A stretch of DNA of 64,000 bases. Origin: JAENVT01 sp039931555 (GTDB lineage: Bacteria > Actinomycetota > Acidimicrobiia > Acidimicrobiales > Ilumatobacteraceae). Location of the stretch: assembly GCA_039931555.1 (NCBI GenBank), contig JBDTRP010000104.1, positions 1 through 64,000 on the forward strand, read 5' to 3'. Below the pieces are notes generated by a model. That model searched no databases. It was not told where the DNA came from and was given only the letters and a program-made list of their open reading frames with translations. The position numbers were made by a program, and so were the translations under genes. The stretch's first letter is position 1. Every line of letters starts with the position of its first letter. This document shows positions 39,600 to 48,802 of the stretch, piece after piece.

Positions 39600-42500
39600 A
39601 TGACGCGCATCGGAGTCGCCGTCGGGTGCGCACTTCGCCGGGCCTGGACGCGGCGAGGTCGGCTGCTGGCGACCGTCGCCGCCATCGCAGTCGGGCTCGC
39701 CGGGCTGATGCTGGTCGGGGTGGCGGGCACGATTGCCGGCGACCGTGCCTTGCAACGCGGCATCGGAGGTCTCGAGCCTGCTCAGCGGGCGTTCACCGCC
39801 ACCATGTCGCCTGACCTGGTGCCCACATCCGAGGATCTGCAGGTGCTGAACGCCGAGATCGGGGCCCGATTCCGGCGTCGCGGGCTCAGTCCGACGCTGC
39901 GGACCGTCGAGTTCCGCGCCCTGGCCGCCGGCGACGGTCGGACGATTCGGCTCGCCGGGCTCGACGACCCACGAAGCTCCATCCGACTGATCAGCGGAGC
40001 TTGGCCGACGCGTTGCGATGCCGACAACTGCGAGGTCGTTGCGTTGCTTCGCTCGCCGGCGGGCGCGCAGACCGTTGCACCGCTGCCCGGAGATTCACCG
40101 CTGGGCCTCACGATCGTCGGCGCTGGCGTGGCGACGAACGAGCAGGTTCTGTCCGGTGAGCTCCAACCCGGTGACGACGAGTTGATCGTGATCGGCGACG
40201 GTGTCGCCAAGGTCTCCGGCCTGCCGACCTATGAGCTGTTCCGGCGCACGTACGCGTGGCAGGTGGCCGTCGAGCCGGGGAGGCTGCGGAGCCTGGATGT
40301 CGGCCCGTTGCTGGCGGGTGTGCGCTCCATCGGCAACGACCCTGCGCTGTCGGGCTTCGGCCTGCACGTGTCGGGCCCGGAAGACCGGCTCCTGTCGATC
40401 AGCAGTCGCACGCGGATCTCCGACAACCGCCTGGCGGTGCCGGTCGGGGCGCTGCTGGTGTTGTTCTTCGGTGTGGCAGTGCTCGCCGGCCTCGGAGGCA
40501 GAGCGGATCACCGCCGGATTGCGTCGGTGCTGCGCCGGCGTGGCGCCAATTGGCAGGTCATGGCGACCTTTCGGACCCTCGAAGCAGCGCTGCCCGTGGT
40601 CGGGGGTCTGCTGGTCGCCGTGGCGACGGCGGTGTCCGTTGGGGCATGGCTGGGAGACCGGGCCGGCATCGGTGCAGCCAGCGTGCTCGAGCGTTCGTTC
40701 ACCGGTTCCTTGGTGCTTCGCATTGCGGTCGTCACCATTGCCGTCTGGCTACTGATCTTCGTCGTGCTCAGCCTCGACGACGCGCCGATTGCGCGTCGTC
40801 ATCGACGGCCGATGGCCAGCGATGTCGCCGGCGTCTCGGCGCTGGCCGTGCTGCTGGTGATGACGGCCCGCGGCTCGATCTCCACTGCGTCGTTGAACCG
40901 CGTGGTCGATCCGTCGTTGGTCGCGGTGCCGGTTCTCGCTGCGATCGCACTCGCATCACTGGTCGTCAGGCTGGTGCCTATCACCCTCAGGGTGGCCTCG
41001 AACGCCAGCCCGCGGCGATGGCCGCTGACAAAGTTGACGTTGGCAGAGGCCACCGCGCAACCACTGCGGTCGATCGCCAGCGCGTCGTTGATCGCGGTCA
41101 CGGTGATGTTCGCCTTGCTGACGTTCGGGTACGCATCGACGTTGCGAGTCGGATCCCGTGACCAGGCCGCGTTCGCGGTTCCGTACGACTTTCGGCTCGA
41201 TCTCAGCGCCGCACTGGTTCGGCCGCAGACGACGGCGCCGATCGGTGGCTGGTCGGCGCTGGTCGCCGGAACGACCGCCACCGATGTATTGCGCAGGGGC
41301 GTCGCGGTGCGCTCGTCGGCAACCGGGACCCAGACCGTCGAGCTGCTGGGCCTGGACCCGGCGACGCTCGGTCGTCTGCACGGTTGGCGGCCCAGCTTCG
41401 GGGCGCGGCCGTCGACCTTCGCCGCGTCGCTCGACCAGCCGGCACCGAGGGATCTGGGCACTCCGTTGCCGAGTGACGCCGTGTCACTCGACTTCAGCGG
41501 AACGGGGTTCGAGGGACTGCACACCTCGGCGGTGATTGCTCGAACCGACGGAACGTGGCACGAGCTGACACTCGACGAGGAGTTCGACGGGGGAGTGCGC
41601 ACCGCGTTGACACCCGGCGATGCGGGTGGAGAATTGGTCGGGTTCAGGCTGGCCCAGCCCGCGGACGTGTCCGCCCGCGTCGAGCATCACATCGGCGAAG
41701 GCGATACCTCAGAGGCTGCACGCGCCATCGACGTCGTCCTGCGAGACGTGCACACCGTCGCGGCCGACGGCACAGCGACGAGCATCCAGATGCAGAACGA
41801 TCGCCTGCGTGCGGCGGACGCGAAGGTGGAAGTCGAGCCGGACAAGACCCTTCGGGTCACGGGCTCACTGCTCGGCGTCGCCATCCTCGTCACGCCGCCC
41901 GGACCGGGTCAGGACGAGCCGATCGATGCGGTGATGGATCCCGGCACGGCTCGCAACGCGAGCAATGGCATCGTCGTGATCGAGACCAGCAGTGGCAAGT
42001 TGCGGCTCCGACCGAGCGTGATCGTCGACCGGTTCCCGGGCGTGGGAGGCCGGTTTGCGATCCTCGACGTTTCCTCGCTCCAGCCGGCACTCGATCTGCT
42101 GCAGCCGGGCGCAGGCACCGCGAACGAGGTGTGGCTTGCAGCCGATCGCCCGGCCGATGAGGTCGCGCTCGCCGCACAACTCGAAGGACCTGGGTTCGAG
42201 GCGATCAAGGTCGATCGTCGTTCGACGCGAGAGACGGCCTTGGCCACCGACCCGCTGTCGGTGGTGACGCTCTTGATCCTCACCACCGCAGCTCTCGTCG
42301 CTGTGATCCTGGGCGCTTGCGCGGTGTTGTTCGGGGCGGCGGCCGACGCGAGCGATGACCGGCCACTGTTGCGCATGCTCGCGCTGGAGCGCGTCGACGG
42401 TCAGCGCCTCGTCAAGATGGTGGCGGCCAAGTCGATGGCAGCCGTCGGCCTGGCCGTACCGATCGGTCTGGTCGGCGGGCGATGGCTCCTGCAGATCGCC

Positions 42501-42686
42501 ACCCGGCTCGTCGCCGTGTCGGCAACGTCTGGCCAGGCCAACCCGCCGTTGCGCCTTGTCGTGCCGTGGATCGTGGTGACCGCACTGGCGGTCGCATTGA
42601 TGGCCTTGCTCGGATTGGGCGCCGTTGTCGGTGCGCTCTCTGCTCGCCGAGTGCCGCGTGAAGACCTGATGCGCGGCACGACGTGA
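39600..42686 (+). CDS. FtsX-like permease, ABC-type exporter membrane subunit
   Basis: A 1028-aa protein. The N-terminal membrane helix is at ~20-45, followed by a large extracytoplasmic region. Membrane-helix groups occur near 280-400 and 405-520, a second extracytoplasmic domain at ~530-830, and a final FtsX block (~860-1020, with LTTAALVAVILGACAVLF and WIVVTALAVALMALLGL). This is the layout of two fused FtsX/MacB permease halves. It has no ATPase domain. The downstream ATPase gene overlaps its stop by 4 bp. It probably exports a lipid, peptide or antibiotic, or works on cell-wall hydrolases. Substrate is unknown. Confidence 0.85.
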   Translation: MTRIGVAVGCALRRAWTRRGRLLATVAAIAVGLAGLMLVGVAGTIAGDRALQRGIGGLEPAQRAFTATMSPDLVPTSEDLQVLNAEIGARFRRRGLSPTLRTVEFRALAAGDGRTIRLAGLDDPRSSIRLISGAWPTRCDADNCEVVALLRSPAGAQTVAPLPGDSPLGLTIVGAGVATNEQVLSGELQPGDDELIVIGDGVAKVSGLPTYELFRRTYAWQVAVEPGRLRSLDVGPLLAGVRSIGNDPALSGFGLHVSGPEDRLLSISSRTRISDNRLAVPVGALLVLFFGVAVLAGLGGRADHRRIASVLRRRGANWQVMATFRTLEAALPVVGGLLVAVATAVSVGAWLGDRAGIGAASVLERSFTGSLVLRIAVVTIAVWLLIFVVLSLDDAPIARRHRRPMASDVAGVSALAVLLVMTARGSISTASLNRVVDPSLVAVPVLAAIALASLVVRLVPITLRVASNASPRRWPLTKLTLAEATAQPLRSIASASLIAVTVMFALLTFGYASTLRVGSRDQAAFAVPYDFRLDLSAALVRPQTTAPIGGWSALVAGTTATDVLRRGVAVRSSATGTQTVELLGLDPATLGRLHGWRPSFGARPSTFAASLDQPAPRDLGTPLPSDAVSLDFSGTGFEGLHTSAVIARTDGTWHELTLDEEFDGGVRTALTPGDAGGELVGFRLAQPADVSARVEHHIGEGDTSEAARAIDVVLRDVHTVAADGTATSIQMQNDRLRAADAKVEVEPDKTLRVTGSLLGVAILVTPPGPGQDEPIDAVMDPGTARNASNGIVVIETSSGKLRLRPSVIVDRFPGVGGRFAILDVSSLQPALDLLQPGAGTANEVWLAADRPADEVALAAQLEGPGFEAIKVDRRSTRETALATDPLSVVTLLILTTAALVAVILGACAVLFGAAADASDDRPLLRMLALERVDGQRLVKMVAAKSMAAVGLAVPIGLVGGRWLLQIATRLVAVSATSGQANPPLRLVVPWIVVTALAVALMALLGLGAVVGALSARRVPREDLMRGTT

Positions 42687-44206
42687 CCGGCGTTTCGATG
42701 CTGCCGACAACAGGTGTGCCAGTGATCGACATCGACGACGCGTTCGTGTTGCACCGCGGTCGCACCCACGATGTCGCCGCATTACGTGGGCTGAGCCTTC
42801 GAGTCGACCCCGGCGAGCGGATCGTCGTACGCGGCCCGAGTGGCTCCGGCAAGTCGACGCTGGTCGGCGCCGTGACCGCGCAGGTGCGGGCGAGCGCTGG
42901 GCGCATCCGGCTGTTCGGACACGACATCGGCCAACTCGATCATGCGGCAGCCGTGAGGCTTCGCACCGCGCACGTCGGCGTCGTCAGTCAGCGTTCCGGC
43001 CTCGACCTGATCGACGACCTCGACTGCCTCGACAACGTGGCCCTGCAGACCCGGCTCGGCGGTGCCAGTCGCGACGAGGGTCGGCGCTCCGCGGTGACGG
43101 CGCTGGATCGGCTCGGCCTCGGGCACCTCGCCCACCGCCGTCCGACCTCGCTCTCGGGAGGCGAGCGCCAGCGAATCGCCGTGGCCGCGGCGCTGGCACA
43201 CGGCCCGGGGCTGGTGATCGCCGACGAACCAACGGGTGAGCTCGACGCGGTGAGCGCCGATCAGGTGTACGACTTCTTGCGCGACGAGGCCGAACGCACC
43301 GGCGCTGCGCTACTGATCGTGACCCACGACGCTCGTGCCGAGCGGGTCGCGACGCGAGTGCTGACCATTCACGACGGCAGGCTCAGCGAGGAGACGCTGG
43401 GTGCCCACAGCGCCCTGGTCGTCGACGGCCGCGGCTGGGTCCGGTTGCCCGATGCGCTTCGTGCCGAGACCGGGATCAAGGCGCGCGTGCGGGCGGCAGC
43501 GGACGACGGGCGGATCGCCTTGACCCGCTCGGAACCCGTTTCGTCGGGCGAGGCGATCGAGCCCGAGTCGGGTACGGCGGCCGACACAGATGACGATCGA
43601 GTCCTGGTGCGACTTCGCGACGCGGTGATCGATCTCGGGGCGAACACGATCGGCCCGGTTTCGATGGACCTGCACCGTGGCCAGATCACGGTGATCACCG
43701 GGCGCTCAGGCTCGGGAAAGACCAGCGTTCTCTCGGTCATCTTGGGGGCCGGCCCACCCACACGAGGCCTGGTCGAGCGGTTCACCGACCTGTTCGGCTG
43801 CGCGCCGCAAACCGCGGCGTTCGCCGATCAGCAGAGCGTCGGGGACAACATCGACCTGGTCCGGGCAATCCGGGCGAAGCAGCCGATGGATCACGCAGGG
43901 GTGCTCGGCGACCTTGGCCTGGCCGGCCTGGTCGACCGGCCGGCCGGCGCATTGTCAGGTGGCGAACGGCAGCGCTTGGCCGTCGCTCGAGCGCTCGCCG
44001 TCGACGCCGAGGTGATCGTGTTGGACGAGCCGACGTCGCAGCTCGATCGTGCTACGGCACGGTTGCTTTCGCGTGCGATCGTGCAGAGCGCCCGAGGTGG
44101 TGCATGCGTCGTTTGCGCCAGCCATGACACGGATTTGATCGCTGTCGCCGACCAAATCGTCGATCTCGGCGCCCCTCACGCAGGGGCCGGGGTTACTTGC
44201 CAGTAG
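42683..44206 (+). CDS. Single-chain ABC ATPase with two nucleotide-binding domains
   Basis: A 507-aa protein with two complete ATPase domains. NBD1 has Walker A GPSGSGKST, signature LSGGERQRIAVAAAL and Walker B LVIADEPTGELD. NBD2 (about 300-505) has Walker A GRSGSGKTS, signature LSGGERQRLAVARAL and Walker B VIVLDEPTSQLD. NBD2 is shorter, because its helical subdomain is reduced. Normally FtsX/MacB exporters use two copies of a single ATPase. Here one polypeptide can supply both sites for the fused permease encoded just upstream. GTG 42683 overlaps the permease TGA. No other operon gene is visible before livK. Confidence 0.9.
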   Translation: MTGVSMLPTTGVPVIDIDDAFVLHRGRTHDVAALRGLSLRVDPGERIVVRGPSGSGKSTLVGAVTAQVRASAGRIRLFGHDIGQLDHAAAVRLRTAHVGVVSQRSGLDLIDDLDCLDNVALQTRLGGASRDEGRRSAVTALDRLGLGHLAHRRPTSLSGGERQRIAVAAALAHGPGLVIADEPTGELDAVSADQVYDFLRDEAERTGAALLIVTHDARAERVATRVLTIHDGRLSEETLGAHSALVVDGRGWVRLPDALRAETGIKARVRAAADDGRIALTRSEPVSSGEAIEPESGTAADTDDDRVLVRLRDAVIDLGANTIGPVSMDLHRGQITVITGRSGSGKTSVLSVILGAGPPTRGLVERFTDLFGCAPQTAAFADQQSVGDNIDLVRAIRAKQPMDHAGVLGDLGLAGLVDRPAGALSGGERQRLAVARALAVDAEVIVLDEPTSQLDRATARLLSRAIVQSARGGACVVCASHDTDLIAVADQIVDLGAPHAGAGVTCQ

Positions 44207-44251
44207 TAAGGCGTGCTGTTAGGGTTCCGGCGCGATTCCGTAGTCGGGTCG

Positions 44252-44257
44252 TACTGT
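44252..44257 (+). promoter_or_regulatory. -10 element TACTGT upstream of livK
   Basis: TACTGT ends 7 nt before an in-frame ATG at 44265, but the preferred livK start with a proper lipoprotein signal is 44349. The promoter would therefore give either a leaderless extended product or an 84-nt leader with internal start sites. Confidence 0.4.
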
Positions 44258-44348
44258 CGGTCGCATGTGGGGGGCGAGCTATCGTGGCCTGCCCTCATTC
44301 GTGTTACCGAGGGGGAGAAACCAAGACATGCCAACGAAAGGCAGGACC

Positions 44349-45665
44349 ATGAGGTTCAAAAAAGCGTCAGCGCTCTTCATCGCGCTGGCAGTAGTGGGCG
44401 TCGCGTGCGGCGACAACTCGAAGGACAATGCGGCTGGCACGGCAGCGCCGGCCGCTCCTGGAGGGACCGCAGCTCCCGCTGGTACCGGTGCCCCGGCCGC
44501 TGGAGGGACGTTGATCATTGCGACGGACCTCCCACTGCAGGGCGCATCGAAGGATGCATCTGACGACACGAACAACGCCGTCTCGATGTTGATCGAGCAG
44601 GCCGGCGGCAAGGCCGGCGCCTACAACGTTGCGCTCAAGTCCTACGACGACTCCACTGCAGCCAAGGGCGGCTGGGACGACGCGACGTGCGCCAAGAACG
44701 CAAACGATCACGTGGCCAACGCGGCCGAGGTCGCCGTCATGGGCACCTACAACTCGGGTTGCGCCAAGATCGAGGTTCCCGTGCTCAACCAGGACCCGAG
44801 CGGCCCGATGTTGATGATCTCGCATGCCAACACCAACCCCGGTCTGACCAAGGTGTGGGACCCGGGCGAGCCCGACAAGTTCTACCCGACAGGCGTCCGC
44901 AACTACGGCCGTGTCATCGCCACCGACGACTTCCAGGGTGCCGCTGACGCACAGTTCGCCAAGCAGGACCTGAAGGTCACCAAGTGCGTGGTGCTGAACG
45001 ACGCGCAGACCTACGGTGTCGGCGTGGCCACGGCCTTCAAGGAAGAGGCCAAGAAGCAGGGCATCGAGATCGTCGCCGACGAGGCATGGGATGCCAAGCA
45101 GCCGAACTACACCGCGTTGTTCGAGGGCTTCAAGGACCTCAAGCCCGACTGCGTGTTCCTCGGCGGCATCAACGACAACAACGGCGAGCAGTTGATCCGT
45201 GACAAGGTCGCAGTGCTCGGCGCCAACGACGGTGCAGTCAAGCTGATCGCCCCCGACGGATTCACCGGCTACCCGACGGTGCAGAAGCTGGCCGAAGCCC
45301 AGAACATGTACATCTCCTTCGCAGGTCTGCCTGCTGGCGAATTGGTCAAGGCCGGCGGCGCCGGTGCGAAGTTCGTCACCGACTTCAAGGCCAAGTTCGG
45401 TCATGACCCGGCCTCGGCGTACGCCATCTACGGTGCTGCCGCAACGCAGTACATCATGGCTGCCATCGCCGCGTCCGACGGAACCCGCAAGGGCGTGCTC
45501 GAAGCCGCGTTCTCCGGCAAGATCACGATCACGGCCGACAAGTCGGTCATCGGCAAGGAGTTCAGCATCGATTCCAAGTCGGGCGACGTCACCGTGAAGG
45601 ACATGTCGATTCAGCTCCTCACGGGGAACGTCGAGACCTTCCTGAAGGCCTGGCCCGTCGCCTGA
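44349..45665 (+). CDS. livK: Branched-chain-type amino-acid ABC transporter, substrate-binding lipoprotein
   Basis: A 438-aa type 1 periplasmic-binding protein. From ATG 44349 a lipoprotein signal (MRFKKASALFIALAVVGVAC) has its lipobox Cys at residue 20, followed by an Ala/Pro/Gly-rich linker and a two-lobe LivJ/LivK domain (LIIATDLPLQGASKDASDDT, VAVMGTYNSGCAKIEV, and NYGRVIATDDFQGAADA). ATG 44349 is chosen because of the signal; 44328 (with GAGGGGGAGAAA upstream) and 44265 are in-frame alternatives. It heads livHMGF. The ligand may be a branched-chain amino acid or a related compound, and it need not be the classical substrate. Confidence 0.85.
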   Translation: MRFKKASALFIALAVVGVACGDNSKDNAAGTAAPAAPGGTAAPAGTGAPAAGGTLIIATDLPLQGASKDASDDTNNAVSMLIEQAGGKAGAYNVALKSYDDSTAAKGGWDDATCAKNANDHVANAAEVAVMGTYNSGCAKIEVPVLNQDPSGPMLMISHANTNPGLTKVWDPGEPDKFYPTGVRNYGRVIATDDFQGAADAQFAKQDLKVTKCVVLNDAQTYGVGVATAFKEEAKKQGIEIVADEAWDAKQPNYTALFEGFKDLKPDCVFLGGINDNNGEQLIRDKVAVLGANDGAVKLIAPDGFTGYPTVQKLAEAQNMYISFAGLPAGELVKAGGAGAKFVTDFKAKFGHDPASAYAIYGAAATQYIMAAIAASDGTRKGVLEAAFSGKITITADKSVIGKEFSIDSKSGDVTVKDMSIQLLTGNVETFLKAWPVA

Positions 45666-45699
45666 CGTGGCCGTGCCGAACTAGTTCCAATTCATCAGA

Positions 45700-45733
45700 A
45701 ACTGGGGTGGCCTCCACGGAGGCCGCCCCAGTT
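45700..45733. terminator. Strong stem-loop between livK and livH
   Basis: AACTGGGGTGGCCTCC and GGAGGCCGCCCCAGTT pair over 16 bp with one wobble around a 2-nt loop. There is no T-tract. It lies 34 bp after the livK stop and 18 bp before the livH start. It probably attenuates or processes the transcript so that livK is expressed more than the membrane subunits. Confidence 0.55.
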
Positions 45734-45750
45734 CGTACCGGGGGGTACTC

Positions 45751-46788
45751 TTGTCTACTGTTCCAGTGACGATGGGGCGTCGAATCCAGCTGACGCCGTT
45801 GCAGATCCTGAGTTACATCGTTCTGGCCGTCGCGGCAGTTGGCGTCGTGGTCGCCTTCTTCGATGGGCCGAGGACCTTCACACAGGTCTTGGTGATCGGG
45901 TTGTCCAACGGAGCGCTGTATGCGTTGATCGCCCTCGGATACACGATGGTCTACGGCATCATCGAGCTGATCAACTTCGCCCACGGCGATCTGTTCATGC
46001 TCGGTTCCGTGCTCGCCGCCATCTTCCTCGAGGAGCGACTGAACCAGACCAAGTCGTCGCCCAAAGCGTGGTTGCTGCTCGCAGTCGTCATGTTGGCGGT
46101 CATGGCGATCTGTGCCGCGTTCAACGTGACGATCGAAAGGCTGGCCTACCGACGGCTTCGCAATTCGCCGAAGTTGGCTCCGCTGATCACCGCGGTCGGC
46201 GTGAGCTTCATCCTGCAGAACGTCGGTATCTTGCTCAACGGTTCGGCGCCGAACTCGCGGGCCAGCGTGCTGCCGCAGTCGTCGCTGAAGGTCGGCGCGA
46301 TCGAGATCCGCATCAAGTACATCATCGTGATCGCCATCACTGTCCCGTTGCTGTTGCTGATGACCTGGATCGTGCAGAGGACCCGCACCGGCAAGGCCAT
46401 GCGCGCCACGGCGCAAGATCGTGACGCCTCGTTGCTGATGGGCATCAATGTCGACAAGATCATCTCCTACGTGTTCGCCCTCGGCGGTGCGCTGGCCGGC
46501 GCAGCCGGCACGATGTTCGTACAGGTCAATGGACAGACTCGCTACGACGCCGGCTTCCGTCTCGGACTGATCGCCTTCACCGCCGCCGTGCTGGGCGGCG
46601 TCGGCAACCTGCTCGGCGCTGTCATTGGTGGCGTGCTGATCGGCGTCATCCAATCGCTGAACGACAGCGGCCTGGGGTTCTTCCCGGGTCAGAAATGGAC
46701 CCAGACCGTCCTGTTCGGAATCTTGATCCTGATGATCATCTTCCGGCCCGGAGGCATCTTCGGAACGCATCAACAGGAAAAGGTGTAG
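45751..46788 (+). CDS. livH: Branched-chain amino-acid ABC transporter permease LivH
   Basis: A 345-aa inner-membrane permease with about eight hydrophobic segments. Family marks are GLSNGALYALIALGYTMVYGI, INFAHGDLFMLGS, and the EAA-like loop AMRATAQDRDASLLMGINVD. TTG 45751 is preferred since GGGGGG lies 5 nt upstream; GTG 45766 is an alternative. It forms a heterodimer with LivM. The gene follows livK after a strong stem-loop and precedes livM by 2 bp. Confidence 0.9.
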   Translation: MSTVPVTMGRRIQLTPLQILSYIVLAVAAVGVVVAFFDGPRTFTQVLVIGLSNGALYALIALGYTMVYGIIELINFAHGDLFMLGSVLAAIFLEERLNQTKSSPKAWLLLAVVMLAVMAICAAFNVTIERLAYRRLRNSPKLAPLITAVGVSFILQNVGILLNGSAPNSRASVLPQSSLKVGAIEIRIKYIIVIAITVPLLLLMTWIVQRTRTGKAMRATAQDRDASLLMGINVDKIISYVFALGGALAGAAGTMFVQVNGQTRYDAGFRLGLIAFTAAVLGGVGNLLGAVIGGVLIGVIQSLNDSGLGFFPGQKWTQTVLFGILILMIIFRPGGIFGTHQQEKV

Positions 46789-46790
46789 CC

Positions 46791-48020
46791 ATGATGACCG
46801 CAATCACGACAGCCATCATCTTCATCGCGTGCACGGCCGGCATGTACTACTTCTACAAGATGGCACCCGCCCGAGCCGCCCTCGGCGGCTTCGCGCTGGC
46901 CCTCGCGTTCGCCCTTCCGCACCTGTGGTTCACCAAGGAGACTGACGGCTTCTTGCCGTTGTTCACCATCGTGCTCTGCGCGGTGTACGCCCTGTTCGCA
47001 CTCGGCTTGAACATCGTGGTGGGATTCGCCGGACTCCTTGACCTCGGCTACGTCGCCTTCTTCCTCGTCGGCTCCTACGTCGGTGCCTGGTTCATGTCCG
47101 ACTTCGCGGTCAACGTGTCGAAGAGCACGCGGACCATCAACATCCACATCCTCGACGCGGCGAACGCCAAGGTCCCCGGAGTCCACCTCTCGTTCTGGAT
47201 CGTGATCGTCATCGCCGGCATCGTCGCGGCAATTGCTGGTGTCATCATCGGCGCGCCGACGCTGCGTTTGAAGAGCGACTACCTGGCGCTGGTCACACTT
47301 GGCTTCGGTGAGATCCTGCCGGAGATGTTCCGCAACAGCGACGACGTCCCCCCGGGTCACCTCAACATCACCAACGGAACGAAAGGCATCGGCCCGGTCG
47401 ACAGAGTCGGGATGGGGTTCCTGCGCTACATCCCCGGCATCCCCAAGACCATCGTGTCGAGTGACTACCGGACCAAGTACTACGTGATCCTCGTGTTCTG
47501 CGGGTTGTTCGTCTGGGCCTCGGTGAAGCTGCGCGATGGCCGCCTCGGCAGGGCATGGATGGCAATCCGCGAAGACGAGTTGGCCGCCAGCTTGATGGGC
47601 GTACCGCTGATGACGACCAAGCTGTGGTCGTACGCTGTTGGCGCCGTGGCCGGCGGTGTCGGCGGTGCGTTCTACGCAACCATCGTCGGCACGGTCAACG
47701 TCGACAGCTTCACGTTTGCGTTCTCGATCATCGTGTTGTGCGCGGTCATCCTCGGCGGTATGGGCAACGTCTGGGGTGCAATCCTCGGTGCTGTCGTGAT
47801 CACGTGGTTCAACTACACCGGCCTCACCTACATCGGCGGCAAGATCAACGGCGCGTTGAACACCGACTTCAACTTCATCAACCTGCAGTTCGGGTTGTTC
47901 GGCCTGGTGCTGGTGCTGATGATGCTGTTCAGGCCGGATGGTTTCATCCCGGCGGCGCGATCCAAGCAGGTCAAGAAGGCAGAGCAAATCGTGTTGGCGA
48001 GCCAGGAGGTGGATGCATGA
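46791..48020 (+). CDS. livM: Branched-chain amino-acid ABC transporter permease LivM
   Basis: A 409-aa permease with ten or so hydrophobic segments. Family marks are LGLNIVVGFAGLLDLGYVAFF, a conserved central region LRLKSDYLALVTLGFGEI, and the EAA-like loop AIREDELAASLMGVPL. A ~35-residue insert with VSKSTRTINIHILDAANAKVPG is longer than in E. coli LivM and is probably extracytoplasmic. ATG 46791 has AGGAAAAGGTG upstream. The stop overlaps the livG ATG by 4 bp. Confidence 0.9.
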   Translation: MMTAITTAIIFIACTAGMYYFYKMAPARAALGGFALALAFALPHLWFTKETDGFLPLFTIVLCAVYALFALGLNIVVGFAGLLDLGYVAFFLVGSYVGAWFMSDFAVNVSKSTRTINIHILDAANAKVPGVHLSFWIVIVIAGIVAAIAGVIIGAPTLRLKSDYLALVTLGFGEILPEMFRNSDDVPPGHLNITNGTKGIGPVDRVGMGFLRYIPGIPKTIVSSDYRTKYYVILVFCGLFVWASVKLRDGRLGRAWMAIREDELAASLMGVPLMTTKLWSYAVGAVAGGVGGAFYATIVGTVNVDSFTFAFSIIVLCAVILGGMGNVWGAILGAVVITWFNYTGLTYIGGKINGALNTDFNFINLQFGLFGLVLVLMMLFRPDGFIPAARSKQVKKAEQIVLASQEVDA

Positions 48021-48802
48021 CCGAGCTACTGCTCGATGCCCGTGAAGTTCGGGTGCAGTTCGGCGGTCTGACCGCCGTCAACGACGTCGACTTCAACATT
48101 CCGCTCGGTTCGATCGTCGCTCTCATCGGGCCCAACGGCGCCGGCAAGACCACGTTCTTCAACGTGCTCACCGGTCTGTACACACCGACCCAGGGGTTCG
48201 TCGACTTCGACGGCCGCTCTGTTCTCGGTGTGCCACCGCACACCATCGCCGCTCGTGGCATGGCCCGCACGTTCCAGAACATCCGCCTCTTCGGCGCCAT
48301 GACCGCGTCCGAGAACGTGATGGTCGCGATGCACCCCCATCTCAAGAGTGGTGTCACCTCGACCATCCTGCGATTGCCCAAGCAGCGTCATGAGGAGCGT
48401 GATGCTCGCCAGACTGCCAAGGAGCTGCTCGAGTTCGTCGGAATCGGTGGTACGGACGAGGAGTTCGCCAAGAACCTCCCATACGGCGATCAACGACGCC
48501 TGGAAGTCGCCCGGGCGTTGGCGCTACGGCCGAAGTTGCTGCTGCTCGACGAGCCGACCGCCGGGATGAATCCACAGGAGTCGGCGGCGTTCACGGCCTT
48601 CGTGCATCGCGTGCGTGACGAACGGGGCATCACGATCCTGCTGATCGAGCACGACATGAAGGTGGTCATGGGCACGGCCGAGCGCATCACCGTGCTCGAG
48701 TACGGCGCCAAGATCGCTGAAGGCACTCCCGCCGAGATCCGCGCCGACCATCGCGTGATCGAGGCCTACCTCGGCAAGTCGGCAACGGAAGGCGCAGCAT
48801 GA
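48017..48802 (+). CDS. livG: Branched-chain amino-acid ABC transporter ATPase LivG
   Basis: A 261-aa ATPase. Walker A is IGPNGAGKTT, the Q-loop region contains GMARTFQNIRLF, the signature is LPYGDQRRLEVARAL (the usual LivG variant of LSGGQ), Walker B is LLLLDEPTAGMN, and the H-loop is LLIEHDM. Its length and order are normal. It overlaps livM and livF by 4 bp at each end, so the ATPases are translationally coupled to the permeases. Confidence 0.95.
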   Translation: MTELLLDAREVRVQFGGLTAVNDVDFNIPLGSIVALIGPNGAGKTTFFNVLTGLYTPTQGFVDFDGRSVLGVPPHTIAARGMARTFQNIRLFGAMTASENVMVAMHPHLKSGVTSTILRLPKQRHEERDARQTAKELLEFVGIGGTDEEFAKNLPYGDQRRLEVARALALRPKLLLLDEPTAGMNPQESAAFTAFVHRVRDERGITILLIEHDMKVVMGTAERITVLEYGAKIAEGTPAEIRADHRVIEAYLGKSATEGAA

